DNA of 64,000 nt from DASQBT01 sp049578545 (GCA_049578545.1 JBAUMF010000027.1:157262-221261); one strand, 5' to 3'. Counted from the stretch's first letter, positions 21,054 to 30,655 are shown. Notes: generated by a model not told the origin, from the letters alone. Made by a program: numbers and translations.

Positions 21054-21427
21054 GCCGGTTCGCGCGACTTGCCGGCGGCTTCCAGACGCTTCAGGTAATC
21101 CTGCCAGAACACGTCATGGTGGGCACCCAGGTCATACAGGTAGTCCCACGAGTAGATACCTGTATTGTGCTTGTCATTGAAAAACAGGCATACCGCGTAA
21201 TTGCCGACGGGCTCGATGTGCTCGATTTCAACATTCTTCTTGCCAAACTGCAGCTTTTCCTGCCCTTGGCCATGACCGCGCACTTCTGCAGAAGGTGAAT
21301 AGACCCGCAGGTACTCATAGGGCAACTCAAACTGGCTCCCGTCATCGAAGGTAATCTCCATTTTGTGCGAGGTCTGATGGAGCTTGATTTCAGTGGGGAT
21401 GGGGGTGTCTTTGCTTAAACCCGACAT
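21050..21427 (-). CDS. DUF971 / GBBH-like N-terminal domain protein
   Basis: The product of about 125 residues has the DUF971 pattern: a short basic strand ending ITFDDG, the segment LPYEYLRVYSPSAEV, and a C-terminal YAVCLFFNDKHNTGIYSWDYLYDLG. The family is related to the N-terminal domain of gamma-butyrobetaine hydroxylase and is often seen near Fe-S or ubiquinone genes. ATG at 21427 is chosen because the protein similarity begins at that MSGLS. Its stop overlaps the next gene. Confidence 0.9.
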   Translation of the reverse strand: MSGLSKDTPIPTEIKLHQTSHKMEITFDDGSQFELPYEYLRVYSPSAEVRGHGQGQEKLQFGKKNVEIEHIEPVGNYAVCLFFNDKHNTGIYSWDYLYDLGAHHDVFWQDYLKRLEAAGKSREPA

Positions 21428-21812
21428 ATTAATTCCTGACCAAATAACTAAGGTATTGTGGAATTGCACCATAAAGTCATGATGAGGGGAAGAGTGGGCA
21501 GCATTTCATCTCCTGTTACGCGCGGATGTTGTGTCGATATATTCGGGCCTGTTCACACCTGTTTGCCTGTGCGCGGAAGCGATGCCAGCGGCTGCAGTAC
21601 CCCTGTGCCTTCCGCTCCGGGTGACCCTTGCTGCGCAAGGCATGGCACCACCCTATGCGGTAGCAGCCATTGGATGCGTCGTACACCTTGGATTCATTGC
21701 TGTATTCATGGAGACAACGCACGGTACGAGGGTAGCGCTCACTATTCTGGCGTTACGCTAGGGCGAAGCGCAGATCACTTCCTGAGCGCTGCTTTGACTG
21801 CGCGGCATTTGG
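21428..21812. other. Gene-poor stretch left of the island
   Basis: This 385-base stretch has only short shadow frames. It presumably contains the promoter of the DUF971 operon. Nothing else is recognised. Confidence 0.5.
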
Positions 21813-21858
21813 TGGCGCGCCCGACACGATTCGAACGTGCGACCCCTGCCTTCGGAGG
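21813..21858. repeat. Left attachment site (tRNA-Arg 3' duplicate)
   Basis: The site begins TGGCGCGCCCGACACGATTC and is identical over 46 bases to the 3' part of the tRNA-Arg gene at 56295-56340. Identity stops at once on both sides, inside the anticodon loop on one side. Confidence 0.93.
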
Positions 21859-22052
21859 ACTACCCGGCACACTGATGTTATTGATAAATCTGACGATTTA
21901 CGGACTCTAGCATCGCCCGGCGTCGCTGTAAATCTTGGGGTGTCGCTGCCCGGTGTGCCAGAATTGTGCCCGCAATCGCGTGCGCGTCACTCGGGATTGG
22001 CCCTTCCCGCGGGCTAGGGCGGTGCCTTTACGGGTCTACGGTCGATTCTTCA

Positions 22053-22135
22053 CGCGGCGAATAGTGGCCTTATTCACCGCGCGGACTGCGGAGAATCCTC
22101 TTGCCTTTGCGGCGAATAGCTGCCATAATCGCCGC
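22053..22135. promoter_or_regulatory. Paired inverted repeats upstream of fic
   Basis: There are two related dyads. At 22053-22081, CGCGGCGAATA is followed by 7 bases and TATTCACCGCG. At 22109-22135, GCGGCGAATA and TAATCGCCGC flank a short spacer. Both share the half-site GCGGCGAATA. Their place just before the fic start at 22152 suggests operators, perhaps for autoregulation; no dedicated regulator gene lies beside them. Confidence 0.6.
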
Positions 22136-22151
22136 ATGAGGTGCGGAGATT

Positions 22152-23270
22152 ATGGCGCAATACATCCATGAACTGCCGGACTGGCCGGACTTTCGCTGGG
22201 ACCACAAGGCCCTGGCGGAGCCTTTGGCGTCGGTCCGGCACCGGCAGGGGCGGCTGATCGGGCGTATGGAGGGCCTCGGATTCGCCCTGCGCGGTGAGGC
22301 CCTGCTTTCGACCCTGACCGAGGATGTCATCAAGTCCAGCGAAATCGAAGGCGAGGTGCTGGACCGGGATCAGGTGCGTTCCTCGATTGCCCGGCGGCTA
22401 GGGATGGACATCGGTGCGCTAACGCCGGCCGACCGCAACGTCGAAGGCGTCGTCGAAATGATGCTCGATGCGACCCAGAACTTTACCAAGACGCTCAACG
22501 AGGAGCGCCTCTGCGGCTGGCATGCGGCGCTGTTTCCGACCGGGTGGAGCGGTCTGCACAGGATCGCAGTCGGGAAATGGCGCGACGACAAGAGCGGGCC
22601 GATGCAGGTTGTCTCGGGCGCGACGGGCCATGAACGTGTTCATTACGAGGCCCCTTCTGCCACGCGCGTGCCCGCCGAAATGCACCGGTTCTTCGGCTGG
22701 TTCAATGGCGCAGACGGAATCGATGCGGTGCTCAAGGCGGGCCTCGCGCATTTGTGGTTCGTCACCATTCACCCGTTCGATGATGGTAACGGGCGCATTG
22801 CGCGCGCAATCGCCGATATGCAGCTTGCGCGCTCGGAAGCCAGCCCGCAGCGCTTCTACAGCATGTCAGCCCAAATCCGGCTGGAGCGCAAAGCCTATTA
22901 CGACATCATAGAGCAGACCCAGAAGGGCGATCTCGACATCACCGCCTGGCTTGTATGGTTTCTGGATTGTCTCGGCCGCGCGATTGACGGCGCGGAGAAC
23001 GCGCTTGGCGGCGTTCTCCGCAAGGCGCGCTTCTGGGAACAGTACAGAAACGCCGCTCTCAATGAGCGGCAGCGCGATATGGTCAACCGCCTGCTGAACG
23101 GCTTTGAAGGCAAGCTGACCTCGTCGAAATGGGCGAAGATCGAAAAGTGCTCGTCCGATACGGCGCTGCGCGACATCACGCAATTGATCGAGCTTGGCGT
23201 GCTCATGAAAGACGAGGGCGGGGGGCGGAGCACGAGCTATTCGCTGGCAACCGATGGGAGGCCGGGATGA
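22152..23270 (+). CDS. Fic family protein (DUF4172-Fic, class II)
   Basis: The 372-residue protein begins with a DUF4172-type N-terminal domain. It contains the inhibitory helix motif S-S-E-I-E-G near residue 62, which matches the [S/T]xxxE[G/N] pattern of self-inhibited class II Fic enzymes. The Fic core has HPFDDGNGRIARAI near residue 207, with all catalytic positions present. A C-terminal winged-helix-like region (about 300-370) follows. Fic enzymes usually transfer AMP to hydroxyl side chains. It is the first gene of the island's left end, with paired upstream dyads, and its stop overlaps the next short ORF by ATGA. Confidence 0.93.
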   Translation: MAQYIHELPDWPDFRWDHKALAEPLASVRHRQGRLIGRMEGLGFALRGEALLSTLTEDVIKSSEIEGEVLDRDQVRSSIARRLGMDIGALTPADRNVEGVVEMMLDATQNFTKTLNEERLCGWHAALFPTGWSGLHRIAVGKWRDDKSGPMQVVSGATGHERVHYEAPSATRVPAEMHRFFGWFNGADGIDAVLKAGLAHLWFVTIHPFDDGNGRIARAIADMQLARSEASPQRFYSMSAQIRLERKAYYDIIEQTQKGDLDITAWLVWFLDCLGRAIDGAENALGGVLRKARFWEQYRNAALNERQRDMVNRLLNGFEGKLTSSKWAKIEKCSSDTALRDITQLIELGVLMKDEGGGRSTSYSLATDGRPG

Positions 23271-23506
23271 AATCCCAGATGTGGGACCTGGTAGCGGGCG
23301 CACTCTACCCGAGCAAGGCTTATAACCTGCCTTCAGTCTGTGAGCGCTACGGCGTGGAACCGGGGACCGTCCGAGAGCATTTTCTTGACTTTGCGACCGC
23401 CTCTGACCCGCTCGACATTTTCTCCGTGGTCGTTGATGGGGTTGATGTAGAGGGTGGCTCACCAATCGAGGTCAAACTGGGCACTGGATTTTCACCATCC
23501 CTCTGA
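23267..23506 (+). pseudogene. Truncated AbiJ-N-terminal-like fragment
   Basis: The 79-codon ORF starts inside the fic stop codon (ATGA overlap). The segment LYPSKAYNLPSVCERYGVEPG resembles, from memory, the N-terminal domain of AbiJ-type abortive-infection proteins (pattern ELP.VCE.LGL..G). The rest of such a protein (200 or more residues) is absent, and the reading frame ends in unrelated sequence. It may be a remnant of a Fic-Abi cassette, or an independent small protein. Confidence 0.45.
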
Positions 23507-23764
23507 CCGGGGAAAGCCGCAGCAAAACTGGATAACACGGGCATTCCAGCCAAGGGGCTCGTTATGCCGGCAGAGTCCGAAAGATTCGGGCTGTTTCGGA
23601 CTTTCCCCCTCTCTGTTCGGTTTTTCGGCGCGCGTGTCCCTATTTCTTCTTCGCGCCTAAAACGGCGATAATTTGATTCCGTATCTTGAATCGAATTGCC
23701 GCCGGCGATCTCTTTTGCCTGTATCCAAAATTGTATCTGCGGAGCGCGGCGACAGAAGGGTGGA

Positions 23765-23983
23765 ATGTTTGGCACGAAGGGAATGACACAGCTCAAGCTC
23801 GGTCCGAAGGATGCCGCCTTTGTGCTCCGGGAGGGCGGCGGGGTGAAGCTGGTATTGCCGCAGAGAGACGGCAACGAAGAGGTTCCGCCGGATGAAGTCG
23901 CCCTGGTCGGATTTGCAGCGGCCTTCCGTGATGACCGGGTGCGCGATCTGCCGGGGCAAATCCTGAGAGAGAAGCAGTACTAG
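23765..23983 (+). CDS. Small hypothetical protein
   Basis: The product of about 72 residues starts MFGTKGMTQL; a second ATG seven codons in is also possible. It is acidic at its centre, with DGNEEVPPDEVALVGFAAAF. No known domain is recognised. It lies 5 bases upstream of the next gene in the same direction, so the two are probably one transcription unit. Confidence 0.6.
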   Translation: MFGTKGMTQLKLGPKDAAFVLREGGGVKLVLPQRDGNEEVPPDEVALVGFAAAFRDDRVRDLPGQILREKQY

Positions 23984-23994
23984 CGAGGTTGCCA

Positions 23995-24474
23995 ATGCCG
24001 CTTCAAGACGAGCGTAACATCCTGCACATCGGTCCGCTGCCGCGGCCGGGTCATGCCGAGGTGACGCCCGCAATGGCGGATGCCGTGCGTGAGCGCATCA
24101 TAGCTGCGGGCGGCAAGCTGACGGTTTGGGCGGTTCTGCACGACGACCTCTACGATTCGCCGATCTATTCCGACGATGATGACCCCGGAGATGTCGTGCT
24201 GTCGCTGCGCGGCATCGCGCTCAACAGCGTGGATGCGGAACGCCTCGCTGCCCTTGGCCCCGCGTCGCAATTCAGCCGGTTGATCGTCAAGGGTTACCGG
24301 CTGGGACTGAAGGATGATCTTCCGGCCATCATGAATCCTTTCGCCGACCTCGCCGGCTTCTCCATCAATGACGTGGTCGAAATCCTCTGCGAAATCCCGA
24401 AAGGCGGGACAGCCTCCAGGCTCCTGACCGGCTCCGGGCGGCGAAGCGACGGTCCCTTGCTCTCGCTGCCCTGA
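23995..24474 (+). CDS. Hypothetical protein
   Basis: This soluble protein of about 159 residues has an acidic stretch SDDDDPGDVV near residue 60 and no recognised domain or membrane segment. ATG at 23995 (PLQDERNILHIG) is chosen over a TTG at 23989. It is paired with the preceding small gene. The 192-base gap after it separates it from the convergent trlF-like gene. Confidence 0.65.
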   Translation: MPLQDERNILHIGPLPRPGHAEVTPAMADAVRERIIAAGGKLTVWAVLHDDLYDSPIYSDDDDPGDVVLSLRGIALNSVDAERLAALGPASQFSRLIVKGYRLGLKDDLPAIMNPFADLAGFSINDVVEILCEIPKGGTASRLLTGSGRRSDGPLLSLP

Positions 24475-24666
24475 CCGTCGTGGCGAAAGCTCGCCTGAAC
24501 GGCCTTCAAACCGGACATTAAAGCGGGCATTGCGATGGGCTTTACTAGGGCATGGCTAGTTCAGTCGCAATGTCGGCCGGGTGCAGTTCGCCGGCAAAGA
24601 AGCGTTCAACGCGGTTCACATATCTGTCTCTTTGCGAGGTCGCATGAAGAAGTCATTCGCCTGCCC

Positions 24667-27600
24667 TTATTCGGCGTAATACTTGGAGCCGCGATTGTCG
24701 AAGGCGGGCCGCGTGCCTTCCAACACATCCACAAGGTATTTGTTGATCTGGGGCGATTCAATCGACCCCATTGTGTAGACGACCTGATTGGCGTTTGAGC
24801 GGTCGATGAACGCGTGGATAATCTGTTCGGCATCGCAGACAACGGCGATGTTCGGGCTGTGGGTGACCATGATAATCTGTCGCCGCTTCTTGACCTCCTT
24901 GATGACTGGAATCAGGAGGCGATAAACAGTCTGGCTATCGAGGTTTTCTTCCGGCTGGTCAACGATGATCGGCTCGTGGCTCCGGTCTACGAGGAGATAG
25001 AAGACAAGCAAGAGCGTACCCCGTTCGCCGGGGGATAGATGGCTCAAATCCTTGCCATCGAGTTTGAGCGAATATTCCGGCTCCAGATAGGGAAAGGACC
25101 AGAGAAAGTCGTATAGCTGTTTGATCTCGACATGCTTGCGAAGCTGCGCCGCGATGCTAATTTTGCCCTGTTGGGCCGTTCTCATATCAGCTTGTAGGTA
25201 CTCGGTAATCTTCTCCGCGAACGAGATAGCGTCGTCCGTGTTGTTGAAATCGTATTCCGCCCGCAGCTCTTCAAGCATCGCGGCACCCTTCTCCTTCCCG
25301 CAGAAGGAACCGGCGACGCCATGATTGATGTAGGTGTCGAAGAAGTCGCGCTGGAAGGTCCGCTCGATGATGTTGCTGTTGAAGGTGAGCTTGAACCCTT
25401 CCTTGATGATGACGCTGTTCTCGATCAACTCCTGCACGGGCGCGAAAAGCTCCTCATAGACCCCCTTGATCGCGCCAATCGTCTCGTGCGTCCTGCGGGC
25501 AATGTCCGTCCTTTGCTGCTTGATTGCCTCGATCTCGGCCGGAAGCTGTTCCGTGACGTATTTGAGCTGCGCTTCAAAGTATTTCAGCGTGTCGGCCCTG
25601 TCGGCCCCACCCTCGATCAGAAGCTTTTGCTGCTCCCATGTTTTGAGTGCCCCCTGATAAGTCTGATACTGCTTGTTTGGCGCATCCAATTTCTCCTGAA
25701 GCGCCTTGATGCGGTCGAGACAGGCGGTCTTTTGGGCGGGAAGGCTTGTTAGGATGGCCGGAGAGAGCGCTGCGTCGATCTTCTCCTTATCTGCAATCAG
25801 CGTATCGCGCCTCTTCGTGAGACTCGCCTTGTCGATCTCCAGCTTGATGATCGCGTCCCCGCCGAGGGAAAGTTTCTGGAAGTCAGCGGCGGTTTCCTGC
25901 TTGAGTCGCCTGAATTCAACCTCGAAGTTATCGAGCTTGCCTTCCAGCTTCCGCGCCACTGCAACATGCTCCGTGAGTGTCTTTTGCCGGGTCTGATGAT
26001 CGGTGATCTGGGTTTCAAGGCTCGATAGAGTGCCGCGCTCTTTGTCGAGTTCCACACCGATACCAGCATAGGCGGCCTGTTGCTCGGGTGTCAGATTGCT
26101 CGGCTGGGACACAGCGGCAGGCTTGTTAGCTATATGAGCTTCCAGCTCCTTCTGCTTGAGTTTGAGTTTGCCATGGAGCTGCGCGGTGTAATTCGGCGTT
26201 CCTTTCGCCTCAAGCCGGACCAGGTCCGCACTGAGCTTCGAGATTTCCTGTCGGTGACTGGCGAGTTGCCGCGCAAGTTCCTCCGTTTTGTACGCGATCA
26301 ACTCATCGAGCGATTCCTTGCCAAGCCGCTCTGCCTCGGCGATGTGGGAGAAGATGACTTTACGCAACTCCTGCTGGAACTCGCTCTTTTGGCCCGGCTC
26401 CGTCTCCGTGCAAACTTTTTCGAGGTAAGCCTGAGGAATGTATCTGACCTGCTCGACATTGTTGATGTCGGGCTTGGCATTAAGGGAGGTGACGGTTTTC
26501 GTCCCGTTCTCCCAGACGGTCTCGACTTCGAACTGTTTGGCGATTTTGCCATTGCGCTCGCAGAACCGTTCCTTGGTCAGGAACGAGAAATATTTCTGAT
26601 CGCAATGCGTGTTGCCGGCCAGCGCGAGCACGTCGGCAAGCGCGCTCTTTCCGCTGCCCTTGTTACCGATGATCGCGACCATGTCGAAATTCAGGGGAAT
26701 CTGGCAGTCGAACCAAACGTCGCTGATGTCCGCGTCGGCTGTCTTGCGGATGTGGATATGCGAAAGGTAGCGAGTCGTGTTGCCGCGCACCTCTTCCATC
26801 TTCGGTGGGATTCGTCCTATATAAACGCGGTCTTCCGGCTCGTTGATGATCTGGCGCAGGCCGTTGAACGTCGGGTCCGCTTTGATCCAGCAATATTTGT
26901 CGGTCGGCTTTGAATGTTGGTCCTTTAGTTTGCCCAGCTCGTCATTCACATTATGGGAGTCGCTGCCCTTGATGCACGGCTTTCGCTTGCCAAACCACTC
27001 CCGGTACTGCTCCTCGGTGAACTTGCTGTCCTTCCACAGGAAGAAATCGGCCTGCTTCTTGTTCGCCGACCCGAGAATGTCGGCGCCAAAGACAAGTCCC
27101 TCCTTGAAGAGCTTGTCCGTCGCCGGGTTGATGGCGTCGATGCCGCCGTACTCGTCGTAAGGAATCCAGATTAGGTACTGATCGGCGAATGTTCCGTCGC
27201 CGCGGAGCGCATTGCGCACGTCGTTGAAATTGACCGACACCTCGTCGCGCAAAAATGCCAGGTCGCCGTAGCGGCTACCGATTGACGCGTTTTTGACTTT
27301 GAGGCTCTTGATAAAGGTCTCAAGGTCATCGACCGCTACCTCCGGGTTGAAGATGAGATGGAAGTTGATGCGGGCGCCAGACTTGCCTGTCTTGTCGAGG
27401 ACGATGTTGTTCATCCGGCACTCGACGACCGGAAGCAGTGTCTTCCCCTTGAGCTTGTCCAGCGCCTCGCGGTAGGGCTTGTTGCCTTCCGTGGCCGCGC
27501 CCGGATCGTTCAGGCGGCGCTGAACCTCCTTGAAGCCGGCGACAGAGAAATAGTCATTGATGCCGACCACGTCGCAGTCGGCGTTACCCAGTTGAATGAT

Positions 27601-27708
27601 GAACTGCTTCCAGTCACCTGCGAACTGGTGAGAGGCCGGGCTATGGACGTGCAAATCCCACTTGCGCCACTTTGACCCCTTCGGCCAGCATTTCCCCCCA
27701 GTCTGCAT
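24667..27708 (-). CDS. TrlF-like PHP domain plus SMC-type ATPase
   Basis: The 1013-residue protein has an N-terminal PHP phosphoesterase domain starting WRKWDLHVHSPAS (residues 14-26) and continuing to about 300, with conserved His/Asp sites. An ABC/SMC-like ATPase follows. Its Walker A is GNKGSGKSA near residue 350, a long coiled coil spans about 460-760, the signature is LSPGERG near 888, and the Walker B is IIVDQPEENLD near 914. The architecture matches the TrlF family of AAA-like ATPases. It is the last gene of the restriction-like operon, overlapping the preceding stub by one base (TGATG). A nuclease or phosphatase gated by the ATPase, acting in anti-phage defence, is the likely role (inference). 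Confidence 0.88.
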   Translation of the reverse strand: MQTGGKCWPKGSKWRKWDLHVHSPASHQFAGDWKQFIIQLGNADCDVVGINDYFSVAGFKEVQRRLNDPGAATEGNKPYREALDKLKGKTLLPVVECRMNNIVLDKTGKSGARINFHLIFNPEVAVDDLETFIKSLKVKNASIGSRYGDLAFLRDEVSVNFNDVRNALRGDGTFADQYLIWIPYDEYGGIDAINPATDKLFKEGLVFGADILGSANKKQADFFLWKDSKFTEEQYREWFGKRKPCIKGSDSHNVNDELGKLKDQHSKPTDKYCWIKADPTFNGLRQIINEPEDRVYIGRIPPKMEEVRGNTTRYLSHIHIRKTADADISDVWFDCQIPLNFDMVAIIGNKGSGKSALADVLALAGNTHCDQKYFSFLTKERFCERNGKIAKQFEVETVWENGTKTVTSLNAKPDINNVEQVRYIPQAYLEKVCTETEPGQKSEFQQELRKVIFSHIAEAERLGKESLDELIAYKTEELARQLASHRQEISKLSADLVRLEAKGTPNYTAQLHGKLKLKQKELEAHIANKPAAVSQPSNLTPEQQAAYAGIGVELDKERGTLSSLETQITDHQTRQKTLTEHVAVARKLEGKLDNFEVEFRRLKQETAADFQKLSLGGDAIIKLEIDKASLTKRRDTLIADKEKIDAALSPAILTSLPAQKTACLDRIKALQEKLDAPNKQYQTYQGALKTWEQQKLLIEGGADRADTLKYFEAQLKYVTEQLPAEIEAIKQQRTDIARRTHETIGAIKGVYEELFAPVQELIENSVIIKEGFKLTFNSNIIERTFQRDFFDTYINHGVAGSFCGKEKGAAMLEELRAEYDFNNTDDAISFAEKITEYLQADMRTAQQGKISIAAQLRKHVEIKQLYDFLWSFPYLEPEYSLKLDGKDLSHLSPGERGTLLLVFYLLVDRSHEPIIVDQPEENLDSQTVYRLLIPVIKEVKKRRQIIMVTHSPNIAVVCDAEQIIHAFIDRSNANQVVYTMGSIESPQINKYLVDVLEGTRPAFDNRGSKYYAE

Positions 27709-27920
27709 CAGAAGTTGGCCTCCGCGGCGATAACATCCTCGGCGTTCTGAAGCAACTCATAAACAGAATGAGGGCGATCCGGGCAGAAATCCTCGAAGAT
27801 GTCGAGATTGGCATAGCCCTTGTTGGCATCAAGGTCGTCGATCAGTTTGCGACGTTTCTCGATCAGCTCGCTGAGGAATCTGCTGCTCTGTACGGGGTGT
27901 TGCTTAGTCGCTGTCGTCAT
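27708..27920 (-). pseudogene. 5' stub of a sacsin/HSP90-like ATPase gene
   Basis: The ORF encodes 70 residues. Its C-terminal half, DRPHSVYELLQNAEDVIAAEA, is the N-box of sacsin-type GHKL ATPases (pattern F-x-ELLQNADDA). Such proteins are normally over 1000 residues, so nearly all of the ATPase is missing. The frame ends in TGA that overlaps the ATG of the TrlF-like gene. An internal deletion that joined the two genes is the simplest explanation. The stub keeps a plausible start and reads in the same operon after res. Confidence 0.7.
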
Positions 27921-27937
27921 CTCGCCTCATCACATTC

Positions 27938-30655
27938 CTATGACGTGCCGAACTTCGCGGCCAAGCCGTCAAGGGTCGCACTCCCTGTGATTTGGTCGTG
28001 GGGGATAAGCAGATAGGTCCACGGCTTGGCCCCGCCTGCGTGCTGGGTCGCTGTCTTGCACCATTTGGTGGCCGCTGCCGCCTTCGCCTTGACGATGGCA
28101 TCTTCCATCTCATTCTTGGCTTTCACCTCGCAGATGAGCATCCTGGTCCTGGTCTCGACCACGAAGTCCGGCTCGTAGGCTTCGCCCGAGCGATAGTCGA
28201 TGCGGAACTGATTGCGTCCGGGCTTGAGCCATTTCTCGACGCTGCCATCGCCGTCGATGGTGACGGCAAGGCGACGCTCGGGATCGGTGTCGAACTTTTG
28301 CAGCGGGTAGCAGCATTTCTTGAAGCCGCCGAAAACGTGCTTGCGTGTGTCGGACAGGGGAGCAACCGCCTGCTTAAAGTCCCGGACGCGTTGCCCTTGC
28401 GGGACGTTCATGGGCTGCGCTTGCAGCAACATGAAGCCGCGCGTGACGGTGACTTCATAGTCGTCCTCGCCGAGTGGCGTTTCCCTGTAGTGGTTCATCA
28501 TCTGTGCGAAGATGAAATCGGCCAGTTGCCGACCGTGGCGAAGAAGGACGTTCTCGACCTCGGCATCGGCGGCAAGATAGGACTTGATTCGCGCGACCAT
28601 CTGGCCCGCCAGCTTGTAGAGCAAGGTTGCATGGGCGTCGTAGTCGATCTCGTTGCGCTCGATCAGAAAGCGGACAAGGTAGTCCTCAGGCCGGGCCTCG
28701 CGCGGATCGTCCAGAGCGCGGGCCAGATAGACGCGCGCCTGGGTGCGCAGGTCTTCGATGATGAGGCCGTCCTCAATCGGACGCATATTGACCGATTCAA
28801 GATTGGCAAGGTCGAAATCCTCGAACGTGAACGTCACCTGTTTCTTGGGCAGGACGACAATCTGCGGAATGGATATCGTGCGGTCGGCAACGGTCTCGGC
28901 GACCGTCTCGACGATCTTATCGATGCGCGGCTCCTGAACGATGCCTTCCAGCGTTCCCTGGACGGGACGCATAAGCTCCCGCACTTCCGCGGCGATCTGC
29001 TTTTGAACGTCCTTGTCCCGCAAGGCATCGGCGCTACCAAGTTTGCGCTCATAGCGCTTGATAACGTCAAGAGTCATTTCCGCGGCCTTGCCTTCCTCGG
29101 CGGTCTTGAAGACGAAGGCAGGTCGTTCTGTTTCGGCAAAGCCCGGAATTTCCGGTTGTGCGCCGGTCACGATCATTTCGGCGATGGAGGGGGCCACGAC
29201 CAGCGTGGCCCCGGTTGCGGAAATGTCTCCGCCCTCGCCAATCTCCACCGTCTTCATGACGATGGAACCGGGTTCGCGGGCCTTGGCAATGATATCGTCG
29301 AAGCGTTCGTGAGCGATGACGGTCAGACGGTCAACGGCCGCAAACTCGTCGTCACCGCCCTTGGACACGCGCTTGCCGAACGGGAGGCGCAGGCCGCGCC
29401 CCAATGTCTGCTCGGTCAGGATTTCGGATGCGGAGGCGCGCAAGGGAACGATGGTATAGAGGTTGGTTACGTCCCAGCCTTCCTTGAGCTTGTTGACGTG
29501 GATCACGATCTCGGTGCTGCCGTCCTTTTCGAGCGCCACAAGGCGTTGCATCGCTTCTTCGCTTTCCTCGCCCCGCAGGTTGGAGTGAACTTCGGCAACC
29601 TTGCCTTTGAATCGGGCCTTGAAAAATTTCTCGGACTCGACGAACTCCCGCAGGCGCTTGGCCTCGGTCGTGTCCGCCGCGACGATCAGAATAAACGGCG
29701 TGACCTTGGGCGCGCCGGTGGTGCGGTGGTAGCGATCCAGTTCCACCGCCACATGATCGTGATAGTGAACCGCATCTTCGAGCTTGATCTGCTCAAGCTC
29801 CTGTTCGCCAACGGAGCGGGGATCGAAGTCCTTGCGCGTGGCGACGGCGGGTTCCTTGACGAATCCGTCCGCCATCGCTTGGCCGAGCGTGTAGTTGTAA
29901 ATTACATTGCGGAACGGAACGGGCCGCGCGCCCACAGTCTTTGGCGTTGCCGTCAATTCAAGGCCAAGGATCGGCTTCAAGCCATCGATGGCGTTGGCCC
30001 CCGCGCTGGCGCGATAGCGGTGCGCCTCGTCCATCAGCAAGACAAGATCATCGAGGCGGGAGAGATAAGCGTAATAGCTCTCGCCGATGGTTTCTTGCAG
30101 CCGCTTCATACGCGGCTTGCCGCGCGGGCTTTCTTCCTTGTTGATCTTATCGACGTTGAAGATGTTGATATGAACGTCCGAACCGAATAGGTCGGATGAA
30201 CGGCCCCCCTCGAACCGGACGCCGATGCCGCTTTCGTAGTTGTCGCCGGTGACGATCAGCGGTGGGTTGGCGGCAAACTCGGCGATGCCCTTGAAGACGT
30301 ATTTCGGGCTTTCCGGCGAGAAGTCGGAAATCAGCTTTTCATAGATCGTCTTATTCGGCGCGAGCACGAAGAAGTGGCGGCTCTTGCCCGTCAGGTAGAG
30401 ATAGGAAATGAACGCGCCCATGAGGCGCGTCTTGCCGACTCCGGTCGCCAGCGAGAAGCACAACGATGGGAAATCATGCTCGAACGCCTCGACACTCGGA
30501 TAGGTATCGCGGATCGCGGCAAGCGTGGCGTCGGGATCGGCATCTTTTGAGAGGTCGATCCGGCCCAACACGTCGGCAAGGATTTCCAGCGAGTCAGACT
30601 GGGGCTTGCGCAGTGAAAGACGCTGGCTGATAGTGCGGACGTTGCGGTCGATCAC
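27938..30655 (-). CDS. Type III restriction-like helicase/nuclease (Res)
   Basis: The 905-residue protein has an SF2 helicase core: ATGVGKTRLMG (motif I, about residue 72), LLMDEAHRYR (motif II, about 208), LTATP (motif III), HVNKLKEGWDVTN, and QTLGRGLRLPFG (motif VI, about 417). Near the C-terminus is a PD-(D/E)xK nuclease motif, EPDFVVETRTRMLICEVKAK, about residues 830-850, with both acidic groups and Lys present. It is the expected ATP-dependent DNA cleavage subunit partner of the adjacent methyltransferase. It starts with GTG at 30655, overlapping the methyltransferase stop by 4 bases. Confidence 0.9.
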   Translation of the reverse strand: MIDRNVRTISQRLSLRKPQSDSLEILADVLGRIDLSKDADPDATLAAIRDTYPSVEAFEHDFPSLCFSLATGVGKTRLMGAFISYLYLTGKSRHFFVLAPNKTIYEKLISDFSPESPKYVFKGIAEFAANPPLIVTGDNYESGIGVRFEGGRSSDLFGSDVHINIFNVDKINKEESPRGKPRMKRLQETIGESYYAYLSRLDDLVLLMDEAHRYRASAGANAIDGLKPILGLELTATPKTVGARPVPFRNVIYNYTLGQAMADGFVKEPAVATRKDFDPRSVGEQELEQIKLEDAVHYHDHVAVELDRYHRTTGAPKVTPFILIVAADTTEAKRLREFVESEKFFKARFKGKVAEVHSNLRGEESEEAMQRLVALEKDGSTEIVIHVNKLKEGWDVTNLYTIVPLRASASEILTEQTLGRGLRLPFGKRVSKGGDDEFAAVDRLTVIAHERFDDIIAKAREPGSIVMKTVEIGEGGDISATGATLVVAPSIAEMIVTGAQPEIPGFAETERPAFVFKTAEEGKAAEMTLDVIKRYERKLGSADALRDKDVQKQIAAEVRELMRPVQGTLEGIVQEPRIDKIVETVAETVADRTISIPQIVVLPKKQVTFTFEDFDLANLESVNMRPIEDGLIIEDLRTQARVYLARALDDPREARPEDYLVRFLIERNEIDYDAHATLLYKLAGQMVARIKSYLAADAEVENVLLRHGRQLADFIFAQMMNHYRETPLGEDDYEVTVTRGFMLLQAQPMNVPQGQRVRDFKQAVAPLSDTRKHVFGGFKKCCYPLQKFDTDPERRLAVTIDGDGSVEKWLKPGRNQFRIDYRSGEAYEPDFVVETRTRMLICEVKAKNEMEDAIVKAKAAAATKWCKTATQHAGGAKPWTYLLIPHDQITGSATLDGLAAKFGTS

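Noticed and set aside
22109..22151. Hairpin before fic as a transcription terminator
   Set aside because: It has no T run and shares its half-sites with a second dyad, so an operator is more likely.
27992..30190. 732-residue open frame on the plus strand
   Set aside because: It lies wholly antisense to the res gene, which has all helicase and nuclease motifs. The long frame is a by-product of GC-rich codons; its translation resembles no family.
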